This document shows, in pieces, positions 8,097 to 16,647 of a DNA stretch of 64,000 bases. Below the pieces are notes generated by a model. It saw nothing but the letters and a program-made list of their open reading frames with translations, was not told the origin of the DNA and did no database searches. The stretch is taken from positions 1 through 64,000 of the forward strand of contig JAPWUV010000010.1 of assembly GCA_028275345.1 (NCBI GenBank), in the 5' to 3' direction. The stretch is from a bacterium (GTDB taxonomy: Bacteria; Zhuqueibacterota; Zhuqueibacteria; Oleimicrobiales; Geothermoviventaceae). Made by a program: the position numbers and the translations under genes. Numbering within the stretch: position 1 is the stretch's first letter; each line of letters starts with the position of its first letter.

Positions 8097-8555
8097 GTGA
8101 GCGGTGCAATCCATTTCGAGTACAGTGAGAAGGTGCGCGATCATTTTCTGAACCCGCGCAACGTCGGCGCGATCGAAGACGCGGACGGCGTTGGCAGGGT
8201 CGGTAACCCGGTCTGCGGCGATGTGATGCACCTCTACCTCAAGATCGAAGGCGATCGAATCGTGGACGCGAGATTCAAGACGTTCGGCTGCGGCGCCGCC
8301 ATTGCCACCAGCAGCATGGTCACCGAGATGGTCAAGGGGCAATCGATCCGCGAGGCCCTGAAAGTCTCCAACAAGGCCGTGGCCGAGGCTCTCGGTGGTT
8401 TGCCGCCGCAGAAAATGCACTGCTCCAATCTCGCTGCGGACGCTCTTCGCGCAGCCATCGCGGACTACCTCCAGCGCGTCGGTAAAACGCTGGAGGAGGT
8501 CGCGGGCAACGACTCCGGCGAGGCACAGGTAGGTGATGTTCCAAACGGACCGTGA
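8097..8555 (+). CDS. iscU: Fe-S cluster scaffold protein IscU/NifU N-terminal type
   Basis: A 152-aa IscU-type scaffold. The three cluster-ligating cysteines C40 (GNPVCGD), C65 (FGCGAA) and C109 (MHCSNLA), together with D42, are conserved, and the N-terminal YSEKVRDHFLNPRNVG signature is classic. It receives sulfur from the upstream desulfurase and assembles [2Fe-2S]/[4Fe-4S] clusters. The open frame extends upstream into the desulfurase gene, but I chose the GTG at 8097 because GGAGG lies ten bases before it and the protein then begins at the family's usual position. The last about 25 residues after the IscU domain are hydrophilic and contain the start of mnmA, with a 20-base overlap that suggests translational coupling. 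Confidence 0.9.
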   Translation: MSGAIHFEYSEKVRDHFLNPRNVGAIEDADGVGRVGNPVCGDVMHLYLKIEGDRIVDARFKTFGCGAAIATSSMVTEMVKGQSIREALKVSNKAVAEALGGLPPQKMHCSNLAADALRAAIADYLQRVGKTLEEVAGNDSGEAQVGDVPNGP

Positions 8556-9654
8556 AAAGCCGCTTGTGGCGGTCGCCATGAGTGGCGGAGTGGACAGCTC
8601 CGTCACGGCGGCACTGCTCCTGGAACGCGGCTACCGCGTCGTAGGCCTCACGATGAAGCTGTGGGATTACGAGCGTGTGGGGGGCAATGTGCGCGGTGAG
8701 TCCACGTGCTGTTCCCTCGAGGATATTGAGGATGCCAGGGCTGTGGCCGACCAACTCGGATTCCCTCACTACGTGGTGGACGTCCGTGCCGAGTTCGAGT
8801 CCCACGTGGTGCGCAACTTCGAACAGGAGTACCTTCGGGGCCGGACCCCCAATCCGTGCATCCTGTGCAACGCACAAATCAAGTGGCGGGCGCTTTTGAG
8901 GAAGGCCTTGGCCCTCGGAGCAAGCTACTTTGCCACCGGACATTATGCTCGTGTGATCTACGACGCCGATCGGCAACGCTATCTTCTCCTCCGAGCACGT
9001 GACGCTTCGAAAGACCAGTCGTACGCGCTCTGGGCCCTGCGGCAGGAACAGCTCCGGTACACCATCCTCCCCCTCGGGGAACTCAATAAGGCGCGGGTGC
9101 GGCAAGTGGCTGCCCGGTTGGGTTTGCCGACGGCGACCAAATCCGAAAGCCAGGAGATTTGCTTCATTCCGGACAACGACTATCGGCGCTACCTGCGAGA
9201 GCGCTTCGGCCCGCAAGTCGCCAGACCTGGGGAAATCGTCGACATTGCCGGCCGAGTGCTGGGGCGACACTCCGGCTACGTCAATTTCACGGTGGGTCAG
9301 CGCCGAGGGCTTGGGATCGCCATGGGGAAACCCGCCTACGTGGTAGACATCCGGCCCGAAGAAAACCGCATCGTCGTCGGGGAACGGGAGGCTCTTCTCG
9401 CCTCTGGACTCATCGCGGAAAGCACGAACTGGATCGCGATCCCGGCGCTCGAGGAGCCCATGCGCGTTTGGGTCAAGACTCGCTATCGGGACCGCGGGGC
9501 CTGGGCGAAGATCCGTCCCCGAGAAGACGGCGACTCGGTCGTGGTGGAGTTCGAGGAACCGCAGGCGGCCATCACCCCGGGACAGTCGGTGGTGTTCTAC
9601 GACGGCGAAGTCGTGGTAGGCGGAGGGATCATCGCGACCCGCCTCCAGTCCTGA
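8536..9654 (+). CDS. mnmA: tRNA-specific 2-thiouridylase MnmA
   Basis: A 372-aa enzyme that makes 2-thiouridine at U34 of tRNA-Lys, -Glu and -Gln. The ATP-binding PP-loop SGGVDSS is at residues 16-22. The persulfide-accepting cysteine is Cys111 in PNPCILCN, and the second catalytic cysteine is Cys209 in SQEICFIP. The FATGHYARV and GQRRGLGIA motifs are also intact. An extra CC pair (58-59) and C108 add to the cysteine content. Placing mnmA directly after iscS and iscU, overlapping iscU by 20 bases, gives a compact sulfur-relay operon in which the desulfurase can feed MnmA directly. A GTG immediately before the ATG could also serve as start; AGGTAGGTG provides the ribosome site. Confidence 0.95.
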   Translation: MFQTDREKPLVAVAMSGGVDSSVTAALLLERGYRVVGLTMKLWDYERVGGNVRGESTCCSLEDIEDARAVADQLGFPHYVVDVRAEFESHVVRNFEQEYLRGRTPNPCILCNAQIKWRALLRKALALGASYFATGHYARVIYDADRQRYLLLRARDASKDQSYALWALRQEQLRYTILPLGELNKARVRQVAARLGLPTATKSESQEICFIPDNDYRRYLRERFGPQVARPGEIVDIAGRVLGRHSGYVNFTVGQRRGLGIAMGKPAYVVDIRPEENRIVVGEREALLASGLIAESTNWIAIPALEEPMRVWVKTRYRDRGAWAKIRPREDGDSVVVEFEEPQAAITPGQSVVFYDGEVVVGGGIIATRLQS

Positions 9655-9747
9655 ACGGGGAGTCCCGAGAGGCGGCCTGCCGCGTGCGGTCGGACCCTTC
9701 GACGCTGGCTTTGCCAGCGAACGATAGCCGCGCAGCCAGGTGCAGAG

Positions 9748-10551
9748 ATGCCCGAGACGAAGGTCACGGTACCGAAACTGGTGGACATGAAGCGTCAGGG
9801 ACAGAAGATCGCCGCCCTGACTGCCTACGATGCCCTCTTCGCCCAGCTTCTGGATGAGGCGGGCGTCGACCTCCTACTGGTGGGCGACTCGTTGGGAATG
9901 GTTATCCAAGGACACGACAACACCCTCCCCGTGACGCTCGACGAGGTTCTCTATCACACCAAGGCGGTCCGCCGCGGCATCAAACGAGCGCTCTTGGTGG
10001 CGGATATGCCCTTCCTGAGCTACCAAATCAGTCCCGAAGAGGCTTTGCGCAACGCAGGGCGCCTGCTGAAAGAGGGCGGCGCGGAGGCGGTGAAACTGGA
10101 GGGCGGCAAGATCCTGTGCGAGACTGTGCGCAGGCTGGTACAAAGCGGAATCCCGGTAATGGGGCACCTGGGCCTCACCCCCCAGTCGATCCACAAGTTC
10201 GGCGGCTACGGCGTCCGCGGTAAATCGAGGGAGGAAAGCCACGAGCTTCTGGAAGATGCCATCGCCCTGGAAGAGGCGGGAGCATTCGCCATCGTACTCG
10301 AGAAAATCCCTTCCGCCGTGGCTCGGGAGATTACGCAGAAGCTCAACGTACCGACCATTGGAATTGGAGCCGGCCCCCATTGCGACGGCCAGATCCTGGT
10401 GACCCACGATGCGCTTGGCCTCTTCGAGCGTTTCCGCCCGAAGTTCGTCCGACGGTACGCCGAACTGGCCACCCTCATCCGGGACAGTTGCCGGCGGTAC
10501 GTGGAGGACGTGAGGCAGGGCAATTTCCCGTCGGAGGAAGAAAGCTACTGA
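9748..10551 (+). CDS. panB: 3-methyl-2-oxobutanoate hydroxymethyltransferase
   Basis: At 267 aa this is full length for PanB. It transfers a hydroxymethyl group from methylene-tetrahydrofolate to alpha-ketoisovalerate to give ketopantoate, the first step of pantothenate/CoA synthesis. The metal/substrate region LLVGDSLGMVIQGHDNTLPV, the ADMPFLSYQ segment, the HLGLTPQS motif and the IGIGAGPHCDGQILV motif all match the TIM-barrel family. It lies 93 bases after mnmA with AGGTG before the ATG. panC follows after 124 bases, so two consecutive CoA steps are adjacent. No panD or panE is visible in the window. Confidence 0.95.
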   Translation: MPETKVTVPKLVDMKRQGQKIAALTAYDALFAQLLDEAGVDLLLVGDSLGMVIQGHDNTLPVTLDEVLYHTKAVRRGIKRALLVADMPFLSYQISPEEALRNAGRLLKEGGAEAVKLEGGKILCETVRRLVQSGIPVMGHLGLTPQSIHKFGGYGVRGKSREESHELLEDAIALEEAGAFAIVLEKIPSAVAREITQKLNVPTIGIGAGPHCDGQILVTHDALGLFERFRPKFVRRYAELATLIRDSCRRYVEDVRQGNFPSEEESY

Positions 10552-10675
10552 GCCGGGTCGAGGGTGCGGAAGCGGGCCGATCTCCGTAACTGCGGAGCCT
10601 CCGCACCCGAAGTCAACAGGCGCGCAGCAGGAGGTCCGCGACGAAAAGGGAAGATGAGCGGGAGCAACGACCCTC

Positions 10676-11548
10676 ATGCCAGTGCGAGTGATCGAAAGCC
10701 TTCGAGAGATGCAATCGGAAGCGGAGAGCCTCCGACTCGCGGGGAAACGCATCGGGTTTGTGCCCACAATGGGCTACCTGCACGAGGGGCACTTGAGCCT
10801 GGTCCGGATCGCGCGCCAGCACGCCGATGTGGTCGTGGTGAGCATTTTCGTCAATCCCACCCAGTTCGGCCCCAATGAGGATTATGCCCGCTACCCTCGC
10901 GACTTGCCCCGCGATCTCCAGCTGCTGGAGCAGGAAGGCGTGGACATCGTCTTCCATCCCAGGGTGGAGGAGATGTACCCGCAGCCGTACTACACGTACG
11001 TCGAGGTGCAGAAGCTGACCGAACCCCTGTGCGGGGCCTCGCGTCCTGGGCACTTCCGCGGGGTCACCACGGTAGTAGCTAAACTGTTCAATCTCGTCAA
11101 GCCGCACCTGGCCGTCTTCGGTCAGAAGGATGCGCAACAGGCTCGCGTCATCCAGCAGATGGTCCGCGACCTGAACTTTGATGTGGAGATCGTGGTAGCG
11201 CCAATCGTTCGGGAGCCGGATGGTCTTGCCATGAGCTCCCGGAACACGTACCTGAATCCCCAGGAGCGCCAGGACGCGCTGGTTCTCTACCGCTCCTTGT
11301 GCCGGGCCAAGCAGCTCATCGAGCTTGGAGAGCGCAATCCGCAAGCTCTCCGTCAGGAAATGGAGCAGATCCTGACCTCGGTGCCGAGCAGCCGCATCGA
11401 TTACGTGGCCATCGTCAACCCGGACACACTAGAAGAAGTGAGCCGCCTGGAGGGCAAGGTGATGATCGCCCTCGCCGTGTGGATTGGGAACGCTCGTCTG
11501 ATCGACAACATGGTGCTGGACGTGCCGGCCGCCGAAATTCGAGGTTGA
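10676..11548 (+). CDS. panC: pantothenate synthetase (pantoate-beta-alanine ligase)
   Basis: A 290-aa enzyme that joins pantoate and beta-alanine using ATP, via a pantoyl-adenylate. The nucleotide-binding HxGH motif is in [13 protein letters not shown], followed by [10 protein letters not shown], the FGQKDAQQ segment and the AMSSRNTYL (KMSKS-like) loop; the C-terminal dimerisation domain is complete. It follows panB in the same direction and is probably in the same operon. GGGAG precedes the ATG at a longer than usual 11 bases. The last few codons overlap a candidate promoter for the next gene. Confidence 0.95.
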   Translation: MPVRVIESLREMQSEAESLRLAGKRIGFVPTMGYLHEGHLSLVRIARQHADVVVVSIFVNPTQFGPNEDYARYPRDLPRDLQLLEQEGVDIVFHPRVEEMYPQPYYTYVEVQKLTEPLCGASRPGHFRGVTTVVAKLFNLVKPHLAVFGQKDAQQARVIQQMVRDLNFDVEIVVAPIVREPDGLAMSSRNTYLNPQERQDALVLYRSLCRAKQLIELGERNPQALRQEMEQILTSVPSSRIDYVAIVNPDTLEEVSRLEGKVMIALAVWIGNARLIDNMVLDVPAAEIRG

Positions 11549-11574
11549 CTTTCAGCGGGGAAATCATTTTATTA
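11545..11574 (+). promoter_or_regulatory. predicted promoter for the small exported protein gene
   Basis: TTGACT (11545-11550) overlapping the panC stop, then TTATTA (11569-11574) at 18 bases, or TTTATT one base to the left at 17 bases. It is the only AT-rich stretch before the ATG at 11618. Confidence 0.45.
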
Positions 11575-11617
11575 GCTGAGCGAATTCACTGCGGCGATCG
11601 TGGATGGAGGTGGAACG

Positions 11618-12106
11618 ATGAAGCGGGTTCTTGGCTTGATTCTCGTCGCGGCTTTGGTTTTCCCGGGCCTGGGGATGGCCCAACTCAAGAACCAGCCGCA
11701 AGCCACCGTTAGGCAGCAGCTGAGTCAGCCGGCATCCGCGTGGAACCTCATCGGCCTTCTCCGTCTGGATCCTTCTCGATTCCAGATGCGGCAAAGCTAC
11801 ACCCTCGCCGTGGGATCGTACGCCGGTCACACCTATTCTCAGGGCTTGTACCTCAATACGATGATGTACCAATTCTCCCCGAAGCTGGTGGCCCAGCTCC
11901 AGCTCGGACTCTTGCACCAGCCTTTTGGGAACATGGGTTCGCCTTTCGTGGGTAGCCGGGCCTTCGTGTCACGGGCGGAAGTGCTGTACCGCCCATTCAA
12001 GAACACCACCCTCCATTTCCAGTACAATGCCCTGCCCTATGCAGTGAGAGACCCGTATGGGATGTATCCCTACTCCTGGGGGCCGGTCTTCGACGAACGG
12101 GAATGA
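11618..12106 (+). CDS. exported protein of unknown function, probable small beta-barrel
   Basis: A 162-aa protein beginning with a clear signal peptide (MKRVLGLILVAALVFPGLGMAQ, cleavage likely after the final AQ). The mature part alternates polar and aromatic residues in short strands (for example QSYTLAVGSYAG, LVAQLQLGLLHQPFG, TTLHFQYNALPY), which suggests an outer-membrane or periplasmic beta structure. I do not recognise a named family. The start is set at the ATG after GGAGGTGGAACG rather than an in-frame codon six residues upstream. It has its own promoter and terminator, so it is probably a single-gene unit. Confidence 0.7.
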   Translation: MKRVLGLILVAALVFPGLGMAQLKNQPQATVRQQLSQPASAWNLIGLLRLDPSRFQMRQSYTLAVGSYAGHTYSQGLYLNTMMYQFSPKLVAQLQLGLLHQPFGNMGSPFVGSRAFVSRAEVLYRPFKNTTLHFQYNALPYAVRDPYGMYPYSWGPVFDERE

Positions 12107-12178
12107 GAAACTGCCGTCTCCAGGGGGGCGAGCGAGCCATCGATGGCAGGGCTTCGTGGAACGGAGCGAAGAGACAAG

Positions 12179-12208
12179 GCGTGCGGTCCCGCCTCGCACG
12201 CTTTTCTT
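12179..12208 (+). terminator. Rho-independent terminator
   Basis: GCGTGCG (12179-12185) pairs with CGCACGC (12195-12201), with loop GTCCCGCCT, followed by TTTTCTT. It ends the transcript of the small exported protein gene. Confidence 0.75.
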
Positions 12209-12280
12209 GTAGGTGAGCCAGAGAGAAGCGAAGAGCCACCAAGGGCAAGGTGATCTACCGGGAAACTGTGGGAGGGAGAA

Positions 12281-12790
12281 ATGGCGCCGGTTCGCCGGAG
12301 TGTGAGGGGAAAGCGCGCGCTTACGCGGGTGAGGCCGCGTCCTTCCGCGGGAAAGAAGGGGATCCGTAGCAACCTCCTCACGGGGGTCATTTGGGTACTC
12401 GCCGCGGTGAACATCGTGCTCATCGCCTCCCTCCTGTCCCGCTTCTTCTCCCACGGAAAGCCGCCTTCCGCCTCGCTTCAAGCGGAGGACAGCCTCAAGG
12501 TCGAGGTGCTGAACGGCTGCGGTAAGCCAGGCCTCGCCAAGGAGGTCACCGACTACCTGCGGAACAAGGGGTTCGACGTCGTCAATTTCGGCAACTACCA
12601 GGACTTCAACGTGCGCAAGACCCTGGTCATCGACCGCCGGTCCATGGACCTGCAGAACGCCCAGAAGGTGGCTTCTGCACTGGGGGTGGAGAACACCGAA
12701 GTGCTCGCGGAATTGAACGAGTCCAAAGCTCTGGATGTGACTGTCATTCTCGGCAAGGACTACGCGAAACTCAAACCCTACCGGAACTGA
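12281..12790 (+). CDS. membrane-anchored LytR_C domain protein
   Basis: A 169-aa protein with a basic N-terminus (many Arg/Lys over the first 30 residues), one transmembrane helix (about residues 33-56, GVIWVLAAVNIVLIASLL), and then a LytR C-terminal domain (LytR_C) starting at LKVEVLNGCGKPGLA. That domain is common at the C-terminus of LytR-CpsA-Psr cell-wall ligases and as single-TM anchored proteins in FCB bacteria. Its function is not established; a periplasmic envelope-related role is inferred from topology. A purine-rich GGAGGGAGAA abuts the ATG. It precedes waaA, another envelope gene, by 140 bases. Confidence 0.8.
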   Translation: MAPVRRSVRGKRALTRVRPRPSAGKKGIRSNLLTGVIWVLAAVNIVLIASLLSRFFSHGKPPSASLQAEDSLKVEVLNGCGKPGLAKEVTDYLRNKGFDVVNFGNYQDFNVRKTLVIDRRSMDLQNAQKVASALGVENTEVLAELNESKALDVTVILGKDYAKLKPYRN

Positions 12791-12930
12791 CCGCCATCCA
12801 GGGCGCACCAAAGCGCTGAGGGTCCTCGGGTGATCACGAAGAGCAGTGCGGCGCGGTCCGACATCGGCCAGCGTAGAGCCTTCAGGCGCCCATTCCCCAT
12901 CCCGCGGCACTTCGAAACCGGGCGGCTGGG

Positions 12931-14217
12931 ATGAGCGGCTGGATGGCGCTGTATAATCTGCTGGGGGTGCCGCTGCTGTACGTGGGCTTCCACGTACTTG
13001 GCCTGTTCCATCGGAAAGTCAGGCGCGGGATCATCGGGAGGAAAGGCCTCTTCTCCCGCATTGAGTCCTTCGCCTCCACCCTCGGAGACGAACCGCGACT
13101 GTGGATCCATGTCTCCAGCCTCGGGGAATTCGAGCAGGCCAAGCCCATTGCGGCCCTGGCCAAGGAACGCTGGCCCGAAGTGAAAGTGATCGTCACCTTC
13201 TTCTCCCCGTCGGGATATGAGCATGCGGGGGAGGTGAAGTACATCGACTTCATCTCCTACCTGCCGTTTGACTCTCCGCGGAACGCGCGGCGCTTCATCT
13301 CGCTCATCCGGCCAAGCGCGGGGATCGTGATCCGCCACGACATTTGGCCCAATCACGTGGTTGCGCTCCGGCGGCGGGGAATCCCCGCCCTCCTCGTGGA
13401 TGCGTCGGTGAACCCGAGCCACAATCAACGCGGTGCATGGCAGCGCATTGTCGACCGAATCCTCTTGCAACCATTCACCACCATCTGCGCGGTGTCCGAA
13501 GAACAGGCCCAAATCCTGCGCAAGCTCGTTCCCAATGTTCCCGTACAAGTCTCGGGCGACACCCGTTACGACCAGGTGGTGCGGAGGGCGCGCGAGCTGG
13601 AACGCATCCGTGATCTGTCCACTCACCCGTCGTTCAAGAACGTGGATCTGATTGTGCTGGGAAGCACCTGGCCCTCCGACGAAGACGTGGTCTTCCCCGC
13701 CGTGGTCCACTGCGTGGACAGACTGGGCGCCCGGGCCATCGTTTGTCCGCACGAACCGAGCGAAGGCCACCTACTGGAGATCTTCGACTACTTCGAGCGC
13801 CACAACTTGCGCTGCCTTGCTCTTTCCCGCTGGCGGGAATCCCCGGTGGATCCGTGGGACATCCTGGTGGTGGACTCTGTGGGACTCTTGGCCAATCTGT
13901 ACGCGCTCGGACAGGTCGCCTACGTCGGCGGGAGTTTCGGCCCTGGCGTCCATTCCGTGCTGGAGCCGGCCGCTCACGCCAAACCAGTCGTCATCGGACC
14001 CCGCTATCATAACTCACCCGATGCACGCCTTCTGGTGAAGCGCGGCGCCGCCACGGTGGTCCACAATGCGCAAGAAGCTCAGGAAGCCTTCTTCCGCCTC
14101 GTGACCGAGCCCCAGCTCCGGGAAAAGATGGCCAGGGCAGCGCTGGAGGTCGTGCAGTCCCACACCGGCGCCTCCGAGAAGATCCTCGACGTGCTTGCGC
14201 GGTTCATTGCGGAGTGA
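12931..14217 (+). CDS. waaA: 3-deoxy-D-manno-octulosonic acid (Kdo) transferase
   Basis: A 428-aa GT-B glycosyltransferase. An N-terminal hydrophobic anchor (about residues 5-25) is followed by the WIHVSSLGEFEQ motif (WaaA signature HAxSxGE-like), the VIVTFFSPSGYE segment, and the C-terminal donor-binding region with VGGSFGPGVHSVLEPAAHAKPV. WaaA transfers Kdo from CMP-Kdo to lipid A precursor on the inner face of the inner membrane, so its presence implies an LPS-bearing outer membrane. The usual CASGT is replaced by VSSLG-type residues with the acidic E retained. The gene runs straight into mtnA (7-base gap). Confidence 0.9.
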   Translation: MSGWMALYNLLGVPLLYVGFHVLGLFHRKVRRGIIGRKGLFSRIESFASTLGDEPRLWIHVSSLGEFEQAKPIAALAKERWPEVKVIVTFFSPSGYEHAGEVKYIDFISYLPFDSPRNARRFISLIRPSAGIVIRHDIWPNHVVALRRRGIPALLVDASVNPSHNQRGAWQRIVDRILLQPFTTICAVSEEQAQILRKLVPNVPVQVSGDTRYDQVVRRARELERIRDLSTHPSFKNVDLIVLGSTWPSDEDVVFPAVVHCVDRLGARAIVCPHEPSEGHLLEIFDYFERHNLRCLALSRWRESPVDPWDILVVDSVGLLANLYALGQVAYVGGSFGPGVHSVLEPAAHAKPVVIGPRYHNSPDARLLVKRGAATVVHNAQEAQEAFFRLVTEPQLREKMARAALEVVQSHTGASEKILDVLARFIAE

Positions 14218-14224
14218 GTGAGAG

Positions 14225-15307
14225 ATGCCGCGGAAACCCGTACGCCCGATGTATTGGCTTGGCGATGCTCTCTTGATCCTCGATCAGACCCGGCTCCCGA
14301 CGTCCATCGTATACCGCGAGCTCCGCACGGTACAGGGAGTGGCTGAAGCCATACGGACGTTGCGGGTGCGGGGCGCCCCCGCCATCGGCATTGCGGCTGC
14401 ATACGGCGTGGTCCTCGGGCTCCGGCGCTCCGCAAGCCAGACCCGCTCATCCCTGATCCAGGCCGTGGAGGAGGCCGCAGCCGAACTCTCCTCCACGCGA
14501 CCCACGGCCAGAAATCTCTTCTGGGCGCTGGAGCGCATGCGGGCCACAGCGGCCAAGCACGCCGATGAAGGCAAGGTCTCGCTCCTCCGGGCGCTGGAAA
14601 CCGAGGCAAACCGAATTTGGGAGGAGGAGAGCCTTGCCTGCCGGCGAATGGCGGAGCATGGAGCCGCCCTCTTGCCCGAGGAATGCACCGTGATCACCCA
14701 TTGCAATGCGGGGGCCTTGGCCACGGCCGAGCTCGGGACTGCTGTGGGAGTGATCTACGCCGCTATTCAAGCCGGCAAGAGAGTGAGAGTCTTCGTCGAT
14801 GAAACGCGCCCCCTCTTGCAAGGGGCACGTCTGACCGCCTGGGAGTTGACACGAGCGGGCGTGGAGGTGACGCTCATTTGCGACAATGCCGCCGCGTTCG
14901 TGATGGCCCGACAGCGGGTGGATGCCGTGCTCGTCGGCGCCGATCGCATCGCCCGCAATGGAGACGTGGCCAATAAGATCGGCACCTACAACCTCGCCCT
15001 CCTCGCGAGGGAACACGGTGTGCCCTTTTACGTCGTAGCTCCCACCTCCACTTTCGATCTTGCGGTGACTCGGGGCGAGGAGATCCCTATTGAAGAGCGT
15101 GACCCCCGCGAGGTGACGCAGCCTTTTGGCTTCCCTATCGCCCCTCCGGCGGTGCGCGCCTACAACCCCGCTTTCGACGTGACTCCAGCATCCCTCATTC
15201 GGGCCATTGTCACCGAACGCGGCGTCATCTACCCGCCGTTCGAGGAGAACATCCCTCGCATGATGCCGGCTGCGGCCTCGCCCGAAGGCCCAAGCCGTCA
15301 GGGCTGA
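14225..15307 (+). CDS. mtnA: methylthioribose-1-phosphate isomerase
   Basis: A 360-aa member of the eIF2B-like sugar isomerase family. The RVRGAPAIGIAAAYG segment, the catalytic Cys in THCNAGALAT, the DETRPLLQGARLTAWEL motif and the catalytic Asp in VGADRIARNGDVANKIGTY are all present, as in characterised MtnA. It converts S-methyl-5-thioribose-1-phosphate to the ribulose form in methionine salvage. No other mtn genes are nearby. It lies seven bases after waaA in the same direction, and its final 10 bases overlap the 3' end of the convergent oxidoreductase gene. Confidence 0.93.
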   Translation: MPRKPVRPMYWLGDALLILDQTRLPTSIVYRELRTVQGVAEAIRTLRVRGAPAIGIAAAYGVVLGLRRSASQTRSSLIQAVEEAAAELSSTRPTARNLFWALERMRATAAKHADEGKVSLLRALETEANRIWEEESLACRRMAEHGAALLPEECTVITHCNAGALATAELGTAVGVIYAAIQAGKRVRVFVDETRPLLQGARLTAWELTRAGVEVTLICDNAAAFVMARQRVDAVLVGADRIARNGDVANKIGTYNLALLAREHGVPFYVVAPTSTFDLAVTRGEEIPIEERDPREVTQPFGFPIAPPAVRAYNPAFDVTPASLIRAIVTERGVIYPPFEENIPRMMPAAASPEGPSRQG

Positions 15308-16341
15308 GCCTGCCAAGGGAAATCCACCGCTACCCCAGTTTTCGACGAGCGATAAACGGCCAGCACCACCTCGAGGGCTCTCCTCGCCTCCTCCCCGGTG
15401 ACCAACGGATTGCGATCCTGTGTGATCGCCAGGTAGATGTCCTCAAACTGCCGCCGGAAAGGCTCGACATCGATGGCCATGGCTTCGCGAGATCCGGAAA
15501 GGCGAGCTTCCACCAGCGGAGGCTTCTTCGGATAGTCCTGCACCTCCCAGAGCACCAGTCCGTCGCCTTCAAAACGGGCGCTCCCCTTCCGGCCGTGAAG
15601 TTCCAGTCGAGCTGGGAATCCGGGCCACGTGGCCGTGGATGCCTCGAGCACGCCAAGTGCCCCGCATGCGAACTCCAGCACCGCCACGGCGTGATCCTCA
15701 ACCGGGATCTCGTGGGCGACGGTCCGCGTCTGCCCGACGAGTCGCTTCACAGGCCCCAACCACCACAGCAACAAGTCGATGAAATGGATCGCCTGATTGA
15801 TCAGCACCCCGCCCCCTTCAATATCCGGAGTGCCCCGCCAGGCGTCCTGGTCGTAGTACGACTGCGGCCGGTACCACTTGACGTAGGCATCGGCCTGGAA
15901 CACCTCGCCCAGAGCGCCTTCGCGCAGAGCCTGATGGACAAAGCGTGCGCCATCCGTGAAACGGTACTGGCTGATCACCGCCAGACGCACGCCCGCCTCC
16001 CGGCAAGAGCGGATGAGCTCGTCCGCCCCCTCCAGGCTCGCATCGACCGGCTTCTCCACCACCACATGCTTCCCATGCTGCGCCGCGAGTACCCCGAGCT
16101 GATGGTGCAAAGCCGGAGGCGCAGTGATGTCCACAACGTCGATGTCCCCTCTTCGCAGAATCGCCTCCACCTCCGGCACGAATTCCGTGCCGTGCCGACT
16201 GGCGAAGGCTTCCCCCTTGGCGCGATCCCTCCTCCAGACGGCCTTGAGCTCAAACCCGGGTAGTTGAGCCAGAGCCTGGGCATGTTTCTCCGCCACGCTC
16301 CCGGCACCGAGGATCGCTATCCCCAGAGACCTTTCCCGCAT
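15298..16341 (-). CDS. Gfo/Idh/MocA-family NAD(P)-dependent oxidoreductase
   Basis: A 347-aa oxidoreductase with an N-terminal Rossmann fold. The AILGAGSVAEKH dinucleotide motif is at residues 9-20 and the family EKP motif (VVVEKP) is at 93-98. The C-terminal half has the usual alpha/beta substrate domain, with GGGVLINQAIHFIDLL containing the catalytic-region His. Family members oxidise or epimerise sugars and inositols; no specific substrate is evident. I placed the start at the ATG at 16341, since GAGGAGG lies seven bases upstream; the longer frame adds 32 non-family residues. The 3' end overlaps mtnA by 10 bases (convergent). Confidence 0.87.
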   Translation of the reverse strand: MRERSLGIAILGAGSVAEKHAQALAQLPGFELKAVWRRDRAKGEAFASRHGTEFVPEVEAILRRGDIDVVDITAPPALHHQLGVLAAQHGKHVVVEKPVDASLEGADELIRSCREAGVRLAVISQYRFTDGARFVHQALREGALGEVFQADAYVKWYRPQSYYDQDAWRGTPDIEGGGVLINQAIHFIDLLLWWLGPVKRLVGQTRTVAHEIPVEDHAVAVLEFACGALGVLEASTATWPGFPARLELHGRKGSARFEGDGLVLWEVQDYPKKPPLVEARLSGSREAMAIDVEPFRRQFEDIYLAITQDRNPLVTGEEARRALEVVLAVYRSSKTGVAVDFPWQAQP

Positions 16342-16388
16342 GCGTCTCCTCCTCTGACTCCTTCCCGTCGCTCCATGGGACGCTTTCA

Positions 16389-16417
16389 AAGATAGGGAGT
16401 CGATGCATGCCCCACAA
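16389..16417 (-). promoter_or_regulatory. predicted promoter of the Gfo/Idh/MocA gene
   Basis: Reading leftward: TTGTGG (16412-16417), 17 bases, TATCTT (16389-16394), with start codon about 48 bases on. The remaining about 230 bases up to the stop of the zinc-finger gene at 16648 contain nothing I recognise. Confidence 0.45.
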
Positions 16418-16647
16418 TTGGAATCCTCGACGGGCAACCTTTTGAACGCAGGAGACGAAGACGGGAACCATCAAGGCGGGAGTTTCGGCCGCCCAACGTT
16501 CTTCACCGACCATCGGCTAATGGGAGCGACCCTGTGTGAAGGTCGCGCTTCCGTCTCTCTCGTCGTCGCGGTGGCGCGAGTAGCGAGACCTAGGCTCGGG
16601 ACGAGAACGGACCGAGGGGTCGAGGCCTGAGAAACCCCTCTTTGCCC

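Noticed and set aside
9703-9726. CGCTGGC-TTT-GCCAGCG hairpin between mnmA and panB considered as terminator
   Set aside because: No T-run follows, and the genes on both sides are plausibly co-transcribed.
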